DNA of 64,000 nucleotides from Jaapia argillacea MUCL 33604 (lineage: Eukaryota; Basidiomycota; Agaricomycetes; Jaapiales; Jaapiaceae): NCBI GenBank assembly GCA_000697665.1, contig KL197711.1:1901689-1965688 (forward strand), written 5' to 3'. Below, piece after piece: positions 11,073-22,630 of this stretch (its first letter is position 1; every line of letters starts with the position of its first letter). The notes beneath the pieces are model-generated. The model saw nothing but the letters and a program-made list of their open reading frames with translations, made no database searches and was not told where the DNA came from. The position numbers and the translations under genes are program-made.

Positions 11073-11512
11073 GTTTAGATGTCAGAGAAGATGAAACTGG
11101 CTGATGGTTCAGTGGGTTTCTGATGTCCGGATGGGAGGTGAGGTTTTATATCGAGTGCCGTCTGAGTTTTCTCAGCCCGTGGTAAGTGTCTTGCATATTG
11201 ATGTTGAGCTCCAGCGCGTCATACCAGTATTCCTCAGATGATCAAAGAGATAAACAGCCACGTCCCTGTGACCTCGAGGCTGGGCTTCTCCGAGTCCACG
11301 GGGAGGTGACTCCCCTTTCATGGGATCAGGGACGATGAAACCTTGCATGTCTCGATCGCCCAGAAGAGGATAAGAACTGAAGCGATGGTGGAAGTCCCGG
11401 AGGACGCAAACGTGTGATGTCTACACGCTGTCAACTAAGTTCGTATCCAAGTCGACATCAAAAGCACGACTTGTCGGAGATCAAAGCATGGTTAGAAAAG
11501 AAGTACTCCAAG

Positions 11513-11528
11513 CTCCAAGGGGTGAGAA
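11513..11528 (-). promoter_or_regulatory. Conserved hydrophobin upstream box TCTCACCCCTTGGAGC
   Basis: Points at copy 7, about 440 bases before its ATG. The plus-strand reading agrees with the 7861-7878 copy over 18 bases. Confidence 0.55.
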
Positions 11529-12035
11529 CTCGTAAGCCAGTCCTCCAAGAATCAATTAATCGGGGTGGTTTGTATGATAACGAAGTAACAGATGGAGAAC
11601 TCAAAGGGAAAACAAACCGTGGGAAATCTTGAAATACGGTTTTCGTCCAACCACCCAACACCCACCCATGTTTCCTCGACTCCCTGAGCTTGTCTATTTG
11701 CGTGTTGAGCTACGTATACCCGACATGATCACTTTTGTTTGGCAACGAAACTTCTCTCAGTCATAGTGGCGCTTCACTTGTGAAACCAGTCAGCTTTGGT
11801 CAGCTTCTTGTTTTCTCGGCGGTTCGAGAAACCTACCTACAATTTCCGTTCGCAATAACGTTGGATTTCGCGCATACAGATCGTGGCAATCGACCTTGGC
11901 TGCATTGCAACTGGTCAAGTGAACAGAACAGTGACGTCTTCACAGGCTCATGGTTGTTCGGTCTTCTGCTTGCTGTGTTTTTGTGCGACGCAGGTGACTA
12001 TCGAAGCCAAGATGCCTTGACAGTACGATGCAACC

Positions 12036-12051
12036 TCTCACCCCTTGGAGC
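12036..12051 (+). promoter_or_regulatory. Conserved hydrophobin upstream box TCTCACCCCTTGGAGC
   Basis: Points at copy 8, 452 bases before its ATG; exact 16-base match to the 8537-8552 copy. Confidence 0.55.
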
Positions 12052-12503
12052 GATGAGCGCTCCCTGTTGCCCTACTTCTCCGCCACATATCTGGCTTGAT
12101 CCTTGTGCCGAATCGAATTGAGCATTGTCCTTCGGATCGATTGTATGTTCTTGTTCTCGGCGAGACTTCTTGATTACCTCCCACCTCCGCTCACTCCCAC
12201 CCTCCTCTTCTGGCTCGCTCGGAGAAAATTCCTTCAACGGACGGACTTGCTGCTGGCATCGATTACTCTACTTCGCTCATCCTTACGGCAGCCATGCTCC
12301 ACAACATGTCTGTCGAACCCCAAGGCTCTGAGCTCGACTCGTCTTCCAAGCCGCGCTCTCGCAATATTGTAACGTATCAGTCGCAGAAAATTCACAGCTG
12401 TCAGCTTGGATTGTATACATACCTTAGTATCCGCCAGTCGAATCCCTCATCCGCACTTCACAACACACCGAGCAGTACCACTCTCATCTTCTCATAACCA
12501 AAC

Positions 12504-12959
12504 ATGTTCTCTATACTCTCCATCGCCGTTCCCGCTGCTTTGGCCATCCTTGCTGTCGCCACGCCGACCGAGCCCGCCAGCTCCTGCACCACCGGCCCCA
12601 TCCAGTGCTGCAACACAGTCGAGAGTGCCAGCAGCCCCGCTGCCGCTGGTATCCTCGCCAGCATCGGCGTCGTCGTTCAGGACGTCACCGCCCTCGTTGG
12701 TTTGACTTGCTCCCCCATCACTGCCATTGGTGTTGGAAGCGGTTCAAGCTGGTCAGTATATGTCGTAATGTTCCGCAATTCAACGAAGTTGATCATCATT
12801 ATTTAGCTCTGCCTCCCCTGTGTGCTGCACAGACAACTCTTGGGGTACGATAACATTGGCATCCTTTCCCACCAGATGTTTCTATTTCAGAATGCTAACT
12901 TCTGGTTTTCAATCGCAGGCGGACTCATTTCCATCGGCTGTGTTCCCGTTACCCTCTAA
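12504..12959 (+). CDS. Class I hydrophobin (copy 8)
   Basis: Exons are 12504-12751, 12807-12844 and 12919-12959 (108 residues). The linker is two residues shorter than in copies 1-7 ([10 protein letters not shown]). The donor is GTCAGT, so a retained intron reads through for a while rather than stopping at the junction. Exon 2 ends CTDNSWG, like copy 4, and exon 3 gives [12 protein letters not shown]. It is divergent with copy 7. Confidence 0.96.
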
Positions 12960-14501
12960 GCGGTTGTTGATGTGTCTTGGTAGAATGAGCGGGGAGATGG
13001 GTGTCTTGACGAGTTTTCGCGTGTGTTACAACAGTAGTAGTGCTATGTTATCTTTCTGCACCCCCGCAATTGTAAAACCCTGTTCAAATATTCCAGTTCC
13101 CGTAAGCGGTCCATGAGGTTAGGGTCGGCAATTATGTTTCACAACATGGAAGTAACCTCTGCCTCCGTCCATCAACTCCGACCGCACAATCTCAACTTGA
13201 AGTCGCCTTGCAATACTGAGGTGCTCTTCGCATGCGTGTCTTTCGTTGCTCTCGAAACCTCTTCCGACCCTTGACCGATACACCCAGCCACCTCTCCACG
13301 TTCTGTGATGGAATGCTGGGACGCACGTCACGCACGATTGTCATGCGAACCCAGAACTTGAAGTAGAACCTCAAGGCTGACAAGCATTCTGTGCATTTGT
13401 AAATCTTCTCTGATGGCCGGATTTAATTGAGAACTCAACTACGAGTCATTCTGCTCTCTCCGTGCCCACGAGTTGTCTCAGTGTCTTCTTCAGGGTGAAG
13501 CCATGGAAATATCCTCATATTCTCAGGTCGATGTTTCTCTGCGTTGTACAGCATCTGACAACTGTTTTGTGTTTTGTCGTAGAGGAATGAAAAAACTTAA
13601 GGATTCACACCAACGTGTCCTGCAGGTGACGTTCGCAGGGCCGCCTTGCATCCCATCCAAATATATCCGATCGGACATGACGTCGAGCTGAGCCTTTTCT
13701 GCTGTCTTTTCCTACTCGTATTCCATTATTGATTCATGGCGTGTTGTCAACAGTCACGATGACATCAGTTATTGAGGACTGAACTTGTCGACCCTCCTTG
13801 TCTTGTACCCTCCCTCCCGCGAACGACCGTGGGTTTCAACGCCGTAAGTGCGCTCTTATGGTGGCTTCTATAACGCATGGACATTCAGGTTGCCGTTGCA
13901 TCTGCTTGTGACAGCATAAGCTTCTGAGCAACCTTTTGATCGCCGTGAGTCTGGGGTAGCCAGCGGGTCGTTGCCTTACCCGCGATGACCGGGTTGCTTT
14001 GACAATACCGACTTGCTTCAGCTCTATTGGCGAACTTTGTCTTCAAATGTCTTTATCCCGTCCTTCAATCCTCGACGCGGCTGCTTCACGACGTTTGGCT
14101 GTGTCTTCCGACGTCCATCGCTCAATTCGGTTACGCCCTTCCCGTATCCAGACGGCTTGGGTTCAACAACGCCGTCACCTTAAGCCACCTGCTTCCGCCC
14201 AAAAACGCCTCCCTGAGATCAGAAGAAGGGCAATTATTTCCAATATCTTCATGCGAGAAAAACATCTCCGTCCTTCGGTTCCTTGAACACGAAACCCGTT
14301 GCATCCCAGTTCACAGGACTCCACTTTTCAATGCAAACTTCTCCAAGGGTCGTGGTTCTTCACCTAGCCGTTCTTCCCCCGTCATACCAACGGTAAAGCC
14401 TCCCGTGCCTCCCAGCGTCCTCAAACCCTATAAAAGCACCCATTTGTTCGCCAACTATCCTCATCCGAGTTCACCAACAGTACTCAGCTCTCTCAACAAA
14501 C
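12960..14501. other. Intergenic region between hydrophobins 8 and 9
   Basis: Holds the 3' motif at 13115-13130 and, toward copy 9, sequence related to the upstream region of copy 4. TATAAAA at 14429-14435 is the likely TATA box of copy 9. No other gene is supported. Confidence 0.5.
13115..13130 (+). promoter_or_regulatory. Conserved 3'-flank motif GAGGTTAGGGTCGGCA
   Basis: Third exact copy, 156 bases after the stop codon of copy 8. Confidence 0.6.
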
Positions 14502-14948
14502 ATGTTCTCCAAAGCTTTCACCGCAACCGCCCTCTTCTCTATCCTTGCTGTCGCCACAGCCCAGTCGTGCAACACTGGTCCCATCCAGTGCTGCGACACA
14601 GTCGAGGAGGCTAGCAGCCCCGCTGCCGCTGGTATCCTCGCTAGCCTTGGCATCGTCGTCCAGGATGTCACTGCTCTTGTTGGATTGACCTGCTCCCCGA
14701 TTACCGTTATTGGTGTTGGCAGTGGAAGCGCTTGGTGAGTCATCTGTCTCCTGAGTTGGATGTTTCGTCGGGCTAACTTCGTTCTTGTTAGCTCTGCGCA
14801 CCCCGTTTGCTGCACTGATAACTCCTATGGTACGAAAACCGCATAGACTCTTGTATTCTCCTACCTCGGATTCCATGTTCTGACACGAGACCTCTCTACT
14901 AATGCAGGCGGACTCATTTCGATCGGCTGCGCCCCCGTTACCCTTTAA
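14502..14948 (+). CDS. Class I hydrophobin (copy 9, short-linker type)
   Basis: Exons are 14502-14734, 14792-14829 and 14908-14948 (103 residues). [20 protein letters not shown] is followed by [12 protein letters not shown], so the linker is short as in copy 4. Exon 2 gives [13 protein letters not shown]. Exon 3 gives [12 protein letters not shown], the only copy with Ala after Cys8. Leader and TATA region resemble those of copy 4, so the two are likely duplicates that took their promoters along. Confidence 0.95.
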
Positions 14949-15221
14949 ATTGGATGGATTGGCAGCGAGTGCAAGTCGTGACGAGTGCTAGTACTAGCGG
15001 GTTGTAACTTGGTTCTGATACACCGTTTGTATGATTTCGTCCAGTGCCAATATGTCTCGCACGAGCATCATTTTCTGGTCAATCTCTTTAAGTCACTAAA
15101 GTTCGAAGTCACATATGAAGCAAGCAACATCAACCTCTTCTACACCCGCTCTTATAATAATAGCCACAGTATTAGAGAGATGAACTCGAACTCCAGGCTG
15201 TAAGGCGCGAAGCCAGATGTC

Positions 15222-15652
15222 TCAGCCGATGCTGAAAGGAGTGCAGCCAACTGCCACAAGGTTGCCTTCGAGACGACAGTTAGTGTCAGGACACGAGGGA
15301 AACGAGGGGACAAACCTGATTGTTTCACGCCGCCGGTGCAGCAAAGGGAATGGGAATCACTGTGATGCTTTGTAATCAGCGCAAGCGGATTGTTACATGG
15401 AGATCAAAACACCAACCAGTTACTACCCACTTCACCACCCATAACAGTGACAGGGGTACAGTCAACACCAGCCTGGCCTTCAAGCCCTTGCAGGATAATT
15501 TGCAAGGGACCGAGGAGGTTGCCGACAGTTGGGCTATTGTAGTCCTGAACGGAGTTGCAGCAATTGAGAGAGCCTGTGTCGCATTGGGCTAATGCTGGGG
15601 TGATAGTAGCGAAGATGAAGAGGATGGCTATAGTAGAGATCTTGGCAGACAT
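15222..15652 (-). CDS. Class I hydrophobin (copy 10, second lineage)
   Basis: Minus-strand exons are 15652-15417, 15359-15316 and 15265-15222 (107 residues). Signal peptide MSAKISTIAILFIFATITPA, then CDTGSLNCC. Exon 2 encodes DSHSLCCTGGVKQSG and exon 3 NLVAVGCTPFSIG. It differs from copies 1-9 in the region between Cys3 and Cys4 (ILQGLEGQAGVDC) and in its Gly C-terminus, features shared with copies 11 and 16. Intron 1 donor GTTGGT is weaker than usual. An A+T-rich TATA-like site lies about 75 bases upstream. Confidence 0.93.
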
Positions 15653-16969
15653 AGTTGTATACGACTAGGGTGTAGTATGACAAGTGGGGGTTCGGGTAAT
15701 GAATTTGCTGGGGAGATACCTGAGCTTTTTATGTCGGCTCGTACGGACATAGTCGGTTTGAAAAGAATTTGGTAGTCCGGTCCATGTAAAACGCGCAGAT
15801 CGAAGCCAAGGGAGCCGAAATCATGTTTGCAAAGAGGATTCCACGTCGGCTTGGTGTCGACAGCAAACGGTTTAACAACGAATATACCGGATGGCAAAGG
15901 TCGTCAAGACCAAGAACGATCGAAGGAGGGCAAGTCTTGGGGGCTGTTACGTTCAACCAGTTGACATACTGACCTCTAATATGGTATTGGGCTCGAAAAC
16001 CGGGCGAGACGTGGATTCGAAGGTTCGAATAAACCAAGGATTCTGTTCAAGAATATCCCAAGTATAGCCAGTCCTGAAAAAAATGGTAGGTTAACGATAG
16101 ATCCTCGATAGCTAGAGGACCTTCCAGGAGGCCATCGAAATCGACAGAGCGATGTACCAGACGGGAGCAAGGAGCTTCGGCATTTGCCATTACCCCTTTC
16201 ATCCAACAGTCAATTTCGTAGAACTTCTTCCTTGACTCTGGCACACTCATCCGCCCTTTCGGCTGTCCGCAAACGCCAGCCAGCACATTCTGGCCGAGGA
16301 GATTCACAGTATCGCTCATGGATATCGGAAAATGCAAAATATGTATCCTGAACCTGTTCCTGGCAAAACGCATCCTTCATCCGCAGGGTTAATTGGTCGG
16401 CCTTCTATGGTCAGAGGACCTACGGTTGCCAGGAACACCACTCATAATCTACCAAAGGAACTATTGCATTCAGGCTCATCGAGTTCACCGCTACTGTCCT
16501 CTGTTTCTCAGGATCATGCATGTTCCGACATCCTTGTCCAACCGACGTGTGGATACGTTAATCGGATTGGAACGCCAGGCTCTCGTTTTCCCGCTTCTAA
16601 AACTCCTCCATGCTTCACTGTACAAATTCAGCGCACACGCTCATCAAATGTCCGGCGATGTTGGCCTAATTCCCGTATGGCGCATCACAGCGCTGACTCG
16701 GATATATGGACGCCGGTGCTTAGTGAATTTGGTGTCAGAAACCATTCTTCTGACCCGCTTCTTTTGGCGAACGTTTCAGCCATCACCGCCCCGCAGTCCC
16801 TATTGCATGGAACTTGCATCTCATCATCTCATCGGTTGCGTTATGTGAATGCGTAGCTTCAGCTCCATGAAAACGCATAAAAGCCAATTGCATTCAACTC
16901 AACTCCTCATTCAATCACTACACTCCTTTACTCATCCATCGACTCCACAAACGAGCAATCTCAATCACA
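15653..16969. other. Region between divergent hydrophobins 10 and 11
   Basis: Holds a possible decayed gene on the minus strand (separate entry) and the promoters of copies 10 and 11; CATAAAA at 16876-16882 serves copy 11. Nothing else is supported. Confidence 0.4.
15700..16332 (-). pseudogene. Possible decayed or multi-exon gene, unknown family
   Basis: From an ATG near 16320 the minus strand reads MSDTVNLLGQNVLAGVCGQP for about 80 codons. It then continues in another frame as YTWDILEQNPWFIRTFESTS and in a third as NPLCKHDFGSLGFDLRVLHG. Short introns could join the first two, but no full exon chain works. No family was recognised. The pieces look protein-like, so a degraded gene is the best guess. 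Confidence 0.25.
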
Positions 16970-17419
16970 ATGTTCACCAAACTCTCGATCGTCGCCCCAG
17001 CTGCTTTCTCCATCATCGCTCTCATCTCCTCAGTCTCTGCACAGTGCAACTCTGGTGGCCTCATGTGCTGCGACTCAACCCAAGACTCCAAGACTCCCAC
17101 AGCTTTTAACCTCCTCGCTCCCTTGGGCGTCGTCCTACAAGGCTTGAGCGGTCAAATTGGTGTTGGTTGCACCCCTGTCACCGTTGAGGGAGGTCAAGTC
17201 GGTAGTGTTTGGTTAGTCTCCATCCCAGAACTGCCACATCATTCTTGATGCTGATAGTTTCTTGATCCGCAGCGATAGTCACGCCCTATGCTGCGCTGGT
17301 CGTGTCCCTAATCAATCTGGTTTGTTTCCAGCTATCCTTGTTGTCCCTCGTTGGACTAATCCTCTTTACCCTCAGGCAACCTCTTTGGCTTGTCCTGCAC
17401 TCCCTTCTCCATCGGTTAG
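16970..17419 (+). CDS. Class I hydrophobin (copy 11, second lineage)
   Basis: Exons are 16970-17211, 17273-17319 and 17376-17419 (110 residues). MFTKLSIVAPAAFSIIALIS leads into CNSGGLMCCDSTQDSKTPT. Exon 2 is longest of all copies (DSHALCCAGRVPNQSG) and exon 3 ends SCTPFSIG. Between Cys3 and Cys4 it has VLQGLSGQIGVGC, the mark of the copy 10/11/16 lineage. The donors are GTTAGT and GTTTGT. Introns keep the positions seen in copies 1-9. Confidence 0.94.
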
Positions 17420-18286
17420 ATTGCCTTTACCTCCTAGTACAGTGCCAGTGATTCCTTACATATGTCTTGACAATGCTGAGTGCACTTTCGTTGTTGTTTA
17501 TGTTTTGGTGTTATCTAGTCGTCGTCTTATTCCCTTCGAACTGGCTTTCCTGTCGTCAGTTGTGAATATATACCTTATGGCGATTCATATGACATTTCCG
17601 AGCAAAGCTTTCTTCTATTTCAAGACACAGCTACAAGACTACCCCAAACACGCCCCAGTCGGTATGTCAGCCTCACATACTACTCCAAATTCCAGCACGA
17701 TCCTCGCAATGGTAGGAGTCCTCCACAGAGGCTTGTCAACAAAAGAAACCACTCGTTGACTATCACTATAGCCCATCATTGTGAAAACACGTCAGCATAC
17801 GAGGACATCCTTTAGCAGAGGAGTCCCGCTTGCGTAGCTGAGACCACCCATACCGACGATGAACAGGCCCTGAAGCCGTCGTCGGATGGATGATCAACGG
17901 GGCAGAAGGGAGAGCAAGACAGAAACGACTCCGGGACTCATGAATGGTGACAGGATTGAATAAGTTACGAGCGAGACAGTGCGGATAAGACAAATGAAAG
18001 CTCGATACCTATCAGTCAACAAATGGGTAAGCAAACACAGGTAAAAGAACCTGCAATCAGAAAAAACAGAAGATAGATGGAATAAAAACAAGGGGGTGGT
18101 CGGGAATAATCCAAAGGATAGCGAGAAGAAAGACGACCCACAAGGAGAAAAAGATTGAAACAAATCAAGGAACCTGAATTCGGAAACAAATGCGGGAAAG
18201 CGTTAATGATAACGAGACGACAACAAATCAAGAAAGAGTAGCAATAATGGTACCATGGATCCACAGTAACAAAGGAAGGCTTCAGA
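17420..18286. other. Intergenic region between hydrophobin 11 and the FYR-domain gene
   Basis: The two flanking genes are convergent. The region should hold both 3' ends; no gene, motif or repeat stands out. Confidence 0.5.
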
Positions 18287-21162
18287 CTACGAGCGCCCAT
18301 TCCTACCGCCTCCACGAGGCGTACTATACTCCGAACCCGACTCGGAATCAGGAGAGACAGATGGTCTCGGACCCGGTGCGGGGTACGCATTCATGATACT
18401 CGCAAACGTTGCAGGGACAGCTGGAGGTGAACCATGATAGCTCCCATTGCCAGGAGTAGGTGCACTATGCCCATGGTACGAATGTCGTGGTGGCGGTGGA
18501 GATTGAGATCGTGAACGATGATGAGAAGATGGAGGTGGTGCTCCATAATGTTGATCTCGCCGCAACGTCGGTGACCGGGAGTGAGACTGGGAATGAGACG
18601 ATGGTCCTGCATGGTGGCTGTGACCTTCGCCATTATGATGGCTCTGGCTAGGTGGAGAATGGAGGGGATAGTCTTCCGGGTGTCCATGTCCGTTCCCAGC
18701 ACTCGACTTCGAGTTACCCCTCGTCCGACCTCGCTCTCGAGTCAGGGGCGGCTGGACCTGCATCTGCGGATACTCCTGATGGATGGTCAAGGGCCTTGGT
18801 GTTGACGCCGACCCCGACGACGTCGTCATAGCAGATGACGAAGACGGAGGTGGCGGAGGGAGTGGCGAAATCCCAGGCCGATCATCATACTCCATCTCCC
18901 TTCTCTCCCTCTCTCTTGCTCTCTCCCTATGCCTGTCATGCTCGCGGTCAAGCTCAGCCGACGAAAAGTCCCTATCGTCCGCCCTGTAATCAGTCAGCCA
19001 CTGTCCATGCTGCGCTTCGTATTCCTCGGGTAGGGCGGGTATCACTGATGCGTGTCTGCCCCCGAGTGGTCTGCTTCAGTAATAGTAGCAACATAGTTAA
19101 TCAAAGGCCACCATCGAACCAAGAATATAAAAAGACCCCAAAATAACACTCAACGACGAAGAAGAAAAAACGACCACGAGTAAAAAGTTAAAAGGCATAG
19201 AAGTGGAGATACTCACCCTCCCTCCATGTACTGCTGCCAAACATAATTCTTCAACTTATCCGCTCCTTCCAACTCTTGTAACAGATGCTTGACAGTATTT
19301 TGGCCCAAGCCGAAGAAATCAGGTCCTGAAACGCTATTGCTGTGTTGGCGATTTCGTATATGATTGGCTTGCTTGACAACTGCTGCCCAGGCGCCCGTGG
19401 GTGTGCCGGAGACAAAAGGCCTGGAAGGCGCATCGGACGGTATGATTTGGAACTTGGGTCCGTCGCCACCGTCGAGGATGGTACAGTTGTAAACAACGTC
19501 GTTGTTTGGATCCACAGTGGATGCGTATCGTCTGACAGAAAGAGCGGGTTAATGCTTGCAAGAAAAACGAAGGCGCATATACTCACCTTGCAACCTCGTA
19601 CCCCACTGGAAAGATGTACCTCTCCGTGTGGAAATGCTCCCTCAGACAAATCTCACCCAGGTTGATGATCGTCATGATCCCGACATTCAATGGTAAAAGA
19701 GGCTTTCCCTTCCTATCCCTCGGGACGGGAGGAATATTGAACTGCTTTGGAGTCACTGTATGCGCCTTCAACCGTTTTGGCCTCGATGGCCGGTCCGACC
19801 GAGACGAGTTGGGAGAGTGAGGATGTTGCGCAGGCGGGGAGAGCACCAAGTTCGGGTGAGATTGTTGTTGATGGGAGGCTTGATAATATGGGTCGGGCGG
19901 CGAGTGAGGGTACTGGTGCGGCGGCGGGTGCGGCGGCTGGGAATGAGAATGAGTTTGCGAGTGGGAGTGGGAGTGAGAATGGTGTGAAGAATGCGAGTGT
20001 GAACGCATATGAGATCCTGAAGCATGAGGATCATCATGCGCGGACATGTACGGCGACGTCGGTGACTGAGAGTCGGACTCATGGTGGCTAAGGTGCACCT
20101 GTGATCGAGAATGCTGAGCATGAGGGTGAGGTTGGGGATGTCGTTGGTGCTGTGGTGGAGCCTGGTGCGAGTGGTGCGACATAGACCCCTGTGCCATCGA
20201 CTGAGGATGTCCAGGAACGTGATGTCCGGGCTCAGCAGGAGGAGGGAGGGGAGGCGCAGGAGGTTTCAACCGCAGGCGCGTACCCGTACTCGACACCAAT
20301 ACAGGTGGAGACGCTGAACTTGGCTGGTGTGGAGGTGGAGGGTGACCCGGCCCTTGGATGTGGTGAGGACCTGGTGGCATTTGGTGATGAGGTGGAGGCG
20401 CAGGTGGCGGTTGCTCCCTGGCTTTGCCTCGACTCCTCTTACTCCCCCTCTTCGCGTTCTCCTCCTCTTTGGCTTGCTTCTGGGCCAACGCCTCCCGCTC
20501 CTTCAACTCCCTCTGTCTCTTTTCCTCTTCCTCCAACTGTCGCCTTTTGCGTGCTTGAGGCCCAACGTGACGCGAGGTGAGAAGAGGATCGATATCGTGA
20601 TCTTCTGTCTCGATCTCATGGATCGCCTGGCGAAGGTTGCTTTGGAACAGGAACTTTGCTTGTGCAGACATGAGGGATCGAGGAAACGCGGACTGAGGGG
20701 GGAACATGGCCTGCGGGTGCGGGGGTTGAGGGGCAGATGATTGCCCAGATTCGAGCTCGATGATGCGATCCAGGAAGGAACTATGGGTACATACTGTCAA
20801 AATCAATATACACGTGGAAGAGACGGACATACATTCTATCTTCTCTCATTCGAGCATTGCGCCGACCAGAGGCCTGCAATTCAGTAGTGGCCTCCTTATA
20901 TTTCTACGCCACGTATCAGCGACGTTCTGCTGACGATCCTCACGATACTCACCTCCTCCAATTCGAAATACTTGCGCTTCAACCTCCTATACTTTTCGTT
21001 GATGTCCTGATTATTGGCCGCATTTTGCGGCTGCTGTGAAAGCACCTGAGAAGTAGCGACTGGTGGCTGCGGTGGGATAGGCGGTGGGCCCATTATTATA
21101 TCCCTATCTGGGGCTGGTGGTGGCCCCATTGCCGATGCTGACGATGCAGCTCTTCGACTCAT
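18287..21162 (-). CDS. FYRN/FYRC-domain nuclear protein, TBRG1-like
   Basis: Five exons on the minus strand (21162-20953, 20903-20833, 20780-19587, 19531-19217, 19073-18287) give 858 residues. An N-terminal coiled coil (about residues 55-110, NEKYRRLKRKYFELEE) resembles the start of animal TBRG1. Then come a basic stretch, a long His/Pro/Ser-rich disordered region and RPKRLK. The FYRN segment (GYEVARRYAS) spans the exon 3/4 junction. FYRC follows with TPTGAW and SNSVSGPDFFGL, hallmarks of that domain. The 270-residue tail is disordered (His, Ser, Pro). FYR domains occur in chromatin proteins such as TBRG1 and MLL; a chromatin role here is inferred. The exon 5 acceptor is an AAGCAG tandem, so two isoforms differing by one residue are possible. 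Confidence 0.9.
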
Positions 21163-22630
21163 GGCTCAAAATGAGACAATTCTCAGGTAGTTTTGGGAGA
21201 AAAGGAGGGCGAGCAGGATGAGGTGATGGTTGCAAGCAGACCGTGGACAGGTCGGCCAGAAGCGAGCGACTGACGGACTCGGAAGCCAAGTCCCGATGTT
21301 TGATGATTCCTTTCCCGGTTCTCTGCGGCAGTTCATGTAGCTTCCAACACAAAAAAGTCGACGTGTACATAAAGTTCTTTGTCAACCACCGCTTTGCACC
21401 CTGGATCCCATTTATTACCTGTAAACGTAGCTGTACAATGGACTTTTGTAGGCAACTGCAGCATTGACGCCACAGCCCCGAAAGCCTCACGCCCGCGAAT
21501 ATTTCATTTTTCATATCTGAAAAGGAACCTCATGCCGGCGTTGATGGAGTTGCATTCCCAATCAAGTCAAAAAAAGCTGCCGAAACCTTGTTCCTTTCCC
21601 CAACTTCCATCGCGACAGATCCGGATCGCCAAACATCGTGCCTCGATTACACACAACGCCATCCGCTACGCATAACTTCGCCCATCATCCTGCCGGCTGT
21701 TTGGCACCTTCAGCCTATCGCTGCTCCCATTACTCCGTCTTTCACGCGCTTGCATCTTCGATAGCATCCTATCCGTGAGGCTATACTTATAGGCTACGCA
21801 TGCCTGCTCACAGTATCGTATCAATGTCAGTCCATTCCTGCTTCTCTAATTCAGTTTAGTCGAACCTGGCTGAGAATAGGCTTCGCGTTGTCCTTCTGCC
21901 AAACACTCGGGCTTACAGCATCGTCGGGCGCTTGAGTGGGCCAAATCATCCACATGTCCATCCGTTCCATTTCCACGTTGGTGTCGTAGCGTCTTGCGGT
22001 TAGAAGACGGACCGCAGCACAGGACTTGGAGACGTTCAGGAAAACTGACCTTGCCTGTTTAGGTTATCCACTTTCCTTATTCGGCTATTCGTTATTCGAG
22101 CTCAGACGCTCGGTCGAGCCCCTATCCTCAAGCTCGTGTCCTTCAACTCCTCGGTTTCCCAGCCACGGGGTCAAGTTCTCCTATCAACATTGCATCGTGG
22201 TATGAATGAGTGTTACGGGATTTTTTTGTATCTGCCTCATTGATGATGAAAGTCAGGCGATTCGTGGACATGTTGCATGATCCGTGGGCAACCATCCTTC
22301 GTTACAACTTAAAGCTTAATCAACGGCCAATCCTCATCAGGAAGGATAGTTCGCCCGCAGAATCGACATTTAGTTGATAACATCAGGGCGTCATGTTGCG
22401 GAGTGGGATTATATATATGTATGTATCAGCGACCTGCAAGAGCATACTAACTCAGTCGAGCGACCTCTGACGCCGGAGCTATGGACGTGCACAATATGAA
22501 AGTGCCTCTTCAGGAAACTACCGTACCCAGTCTAATTGGGAGATACGTCGGTCCCTTTCGGTAGTAACATCAGAAAAACCGGCGTTGAAGGCATGGCCTA
22601 TAATCGGAAATGGCTCACCCGTCTTCAAAA
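21163..22630. other. Intergenic region upstream of the FYR-domain gene
   Basis: 1.5 kb without a supported gene. It should contain the FYR gene promoter on the left and the 3' end of the F-box-like gene on the right. No tRNA or repeat was recognised. Confidence 0.5.

Larger units (their letters stand above)
11073..12503. promoter_or_regulatory. Bidirectional upstream region of hydrophobins 7 and 8
   Basis: No supported gene in 1.4 kb. TATA-like sites lie at 11144-11150 (copy 7) and 12414-12420 (TATACAT, copy 8). Inverted boxes are at 11513-11528 and 12036-12051, mirroring the arrangement between copies 5 and 6. Confidence 0.6.
10530..13150. repeat. Duplicated divergent-pair block, unit 2 (hydrophobins 7/8)
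   Basis: Counterpart of the block at about 6,860-9,650: minus hydrophobin, inverted upstream boxes at 11513-11528 and 12036-12051, plus hydrophobin, and 3' motif at 13115-13130. Confidence 0.65.

Noticed and set aside
19747-20580. Long plus-strand reading frames opposite the FYR-domain gene
   Set aside because: They arise from the His/Ser/Pro repeat codons of the real gene on the minus strand; no domain, no start context, no splice logic.
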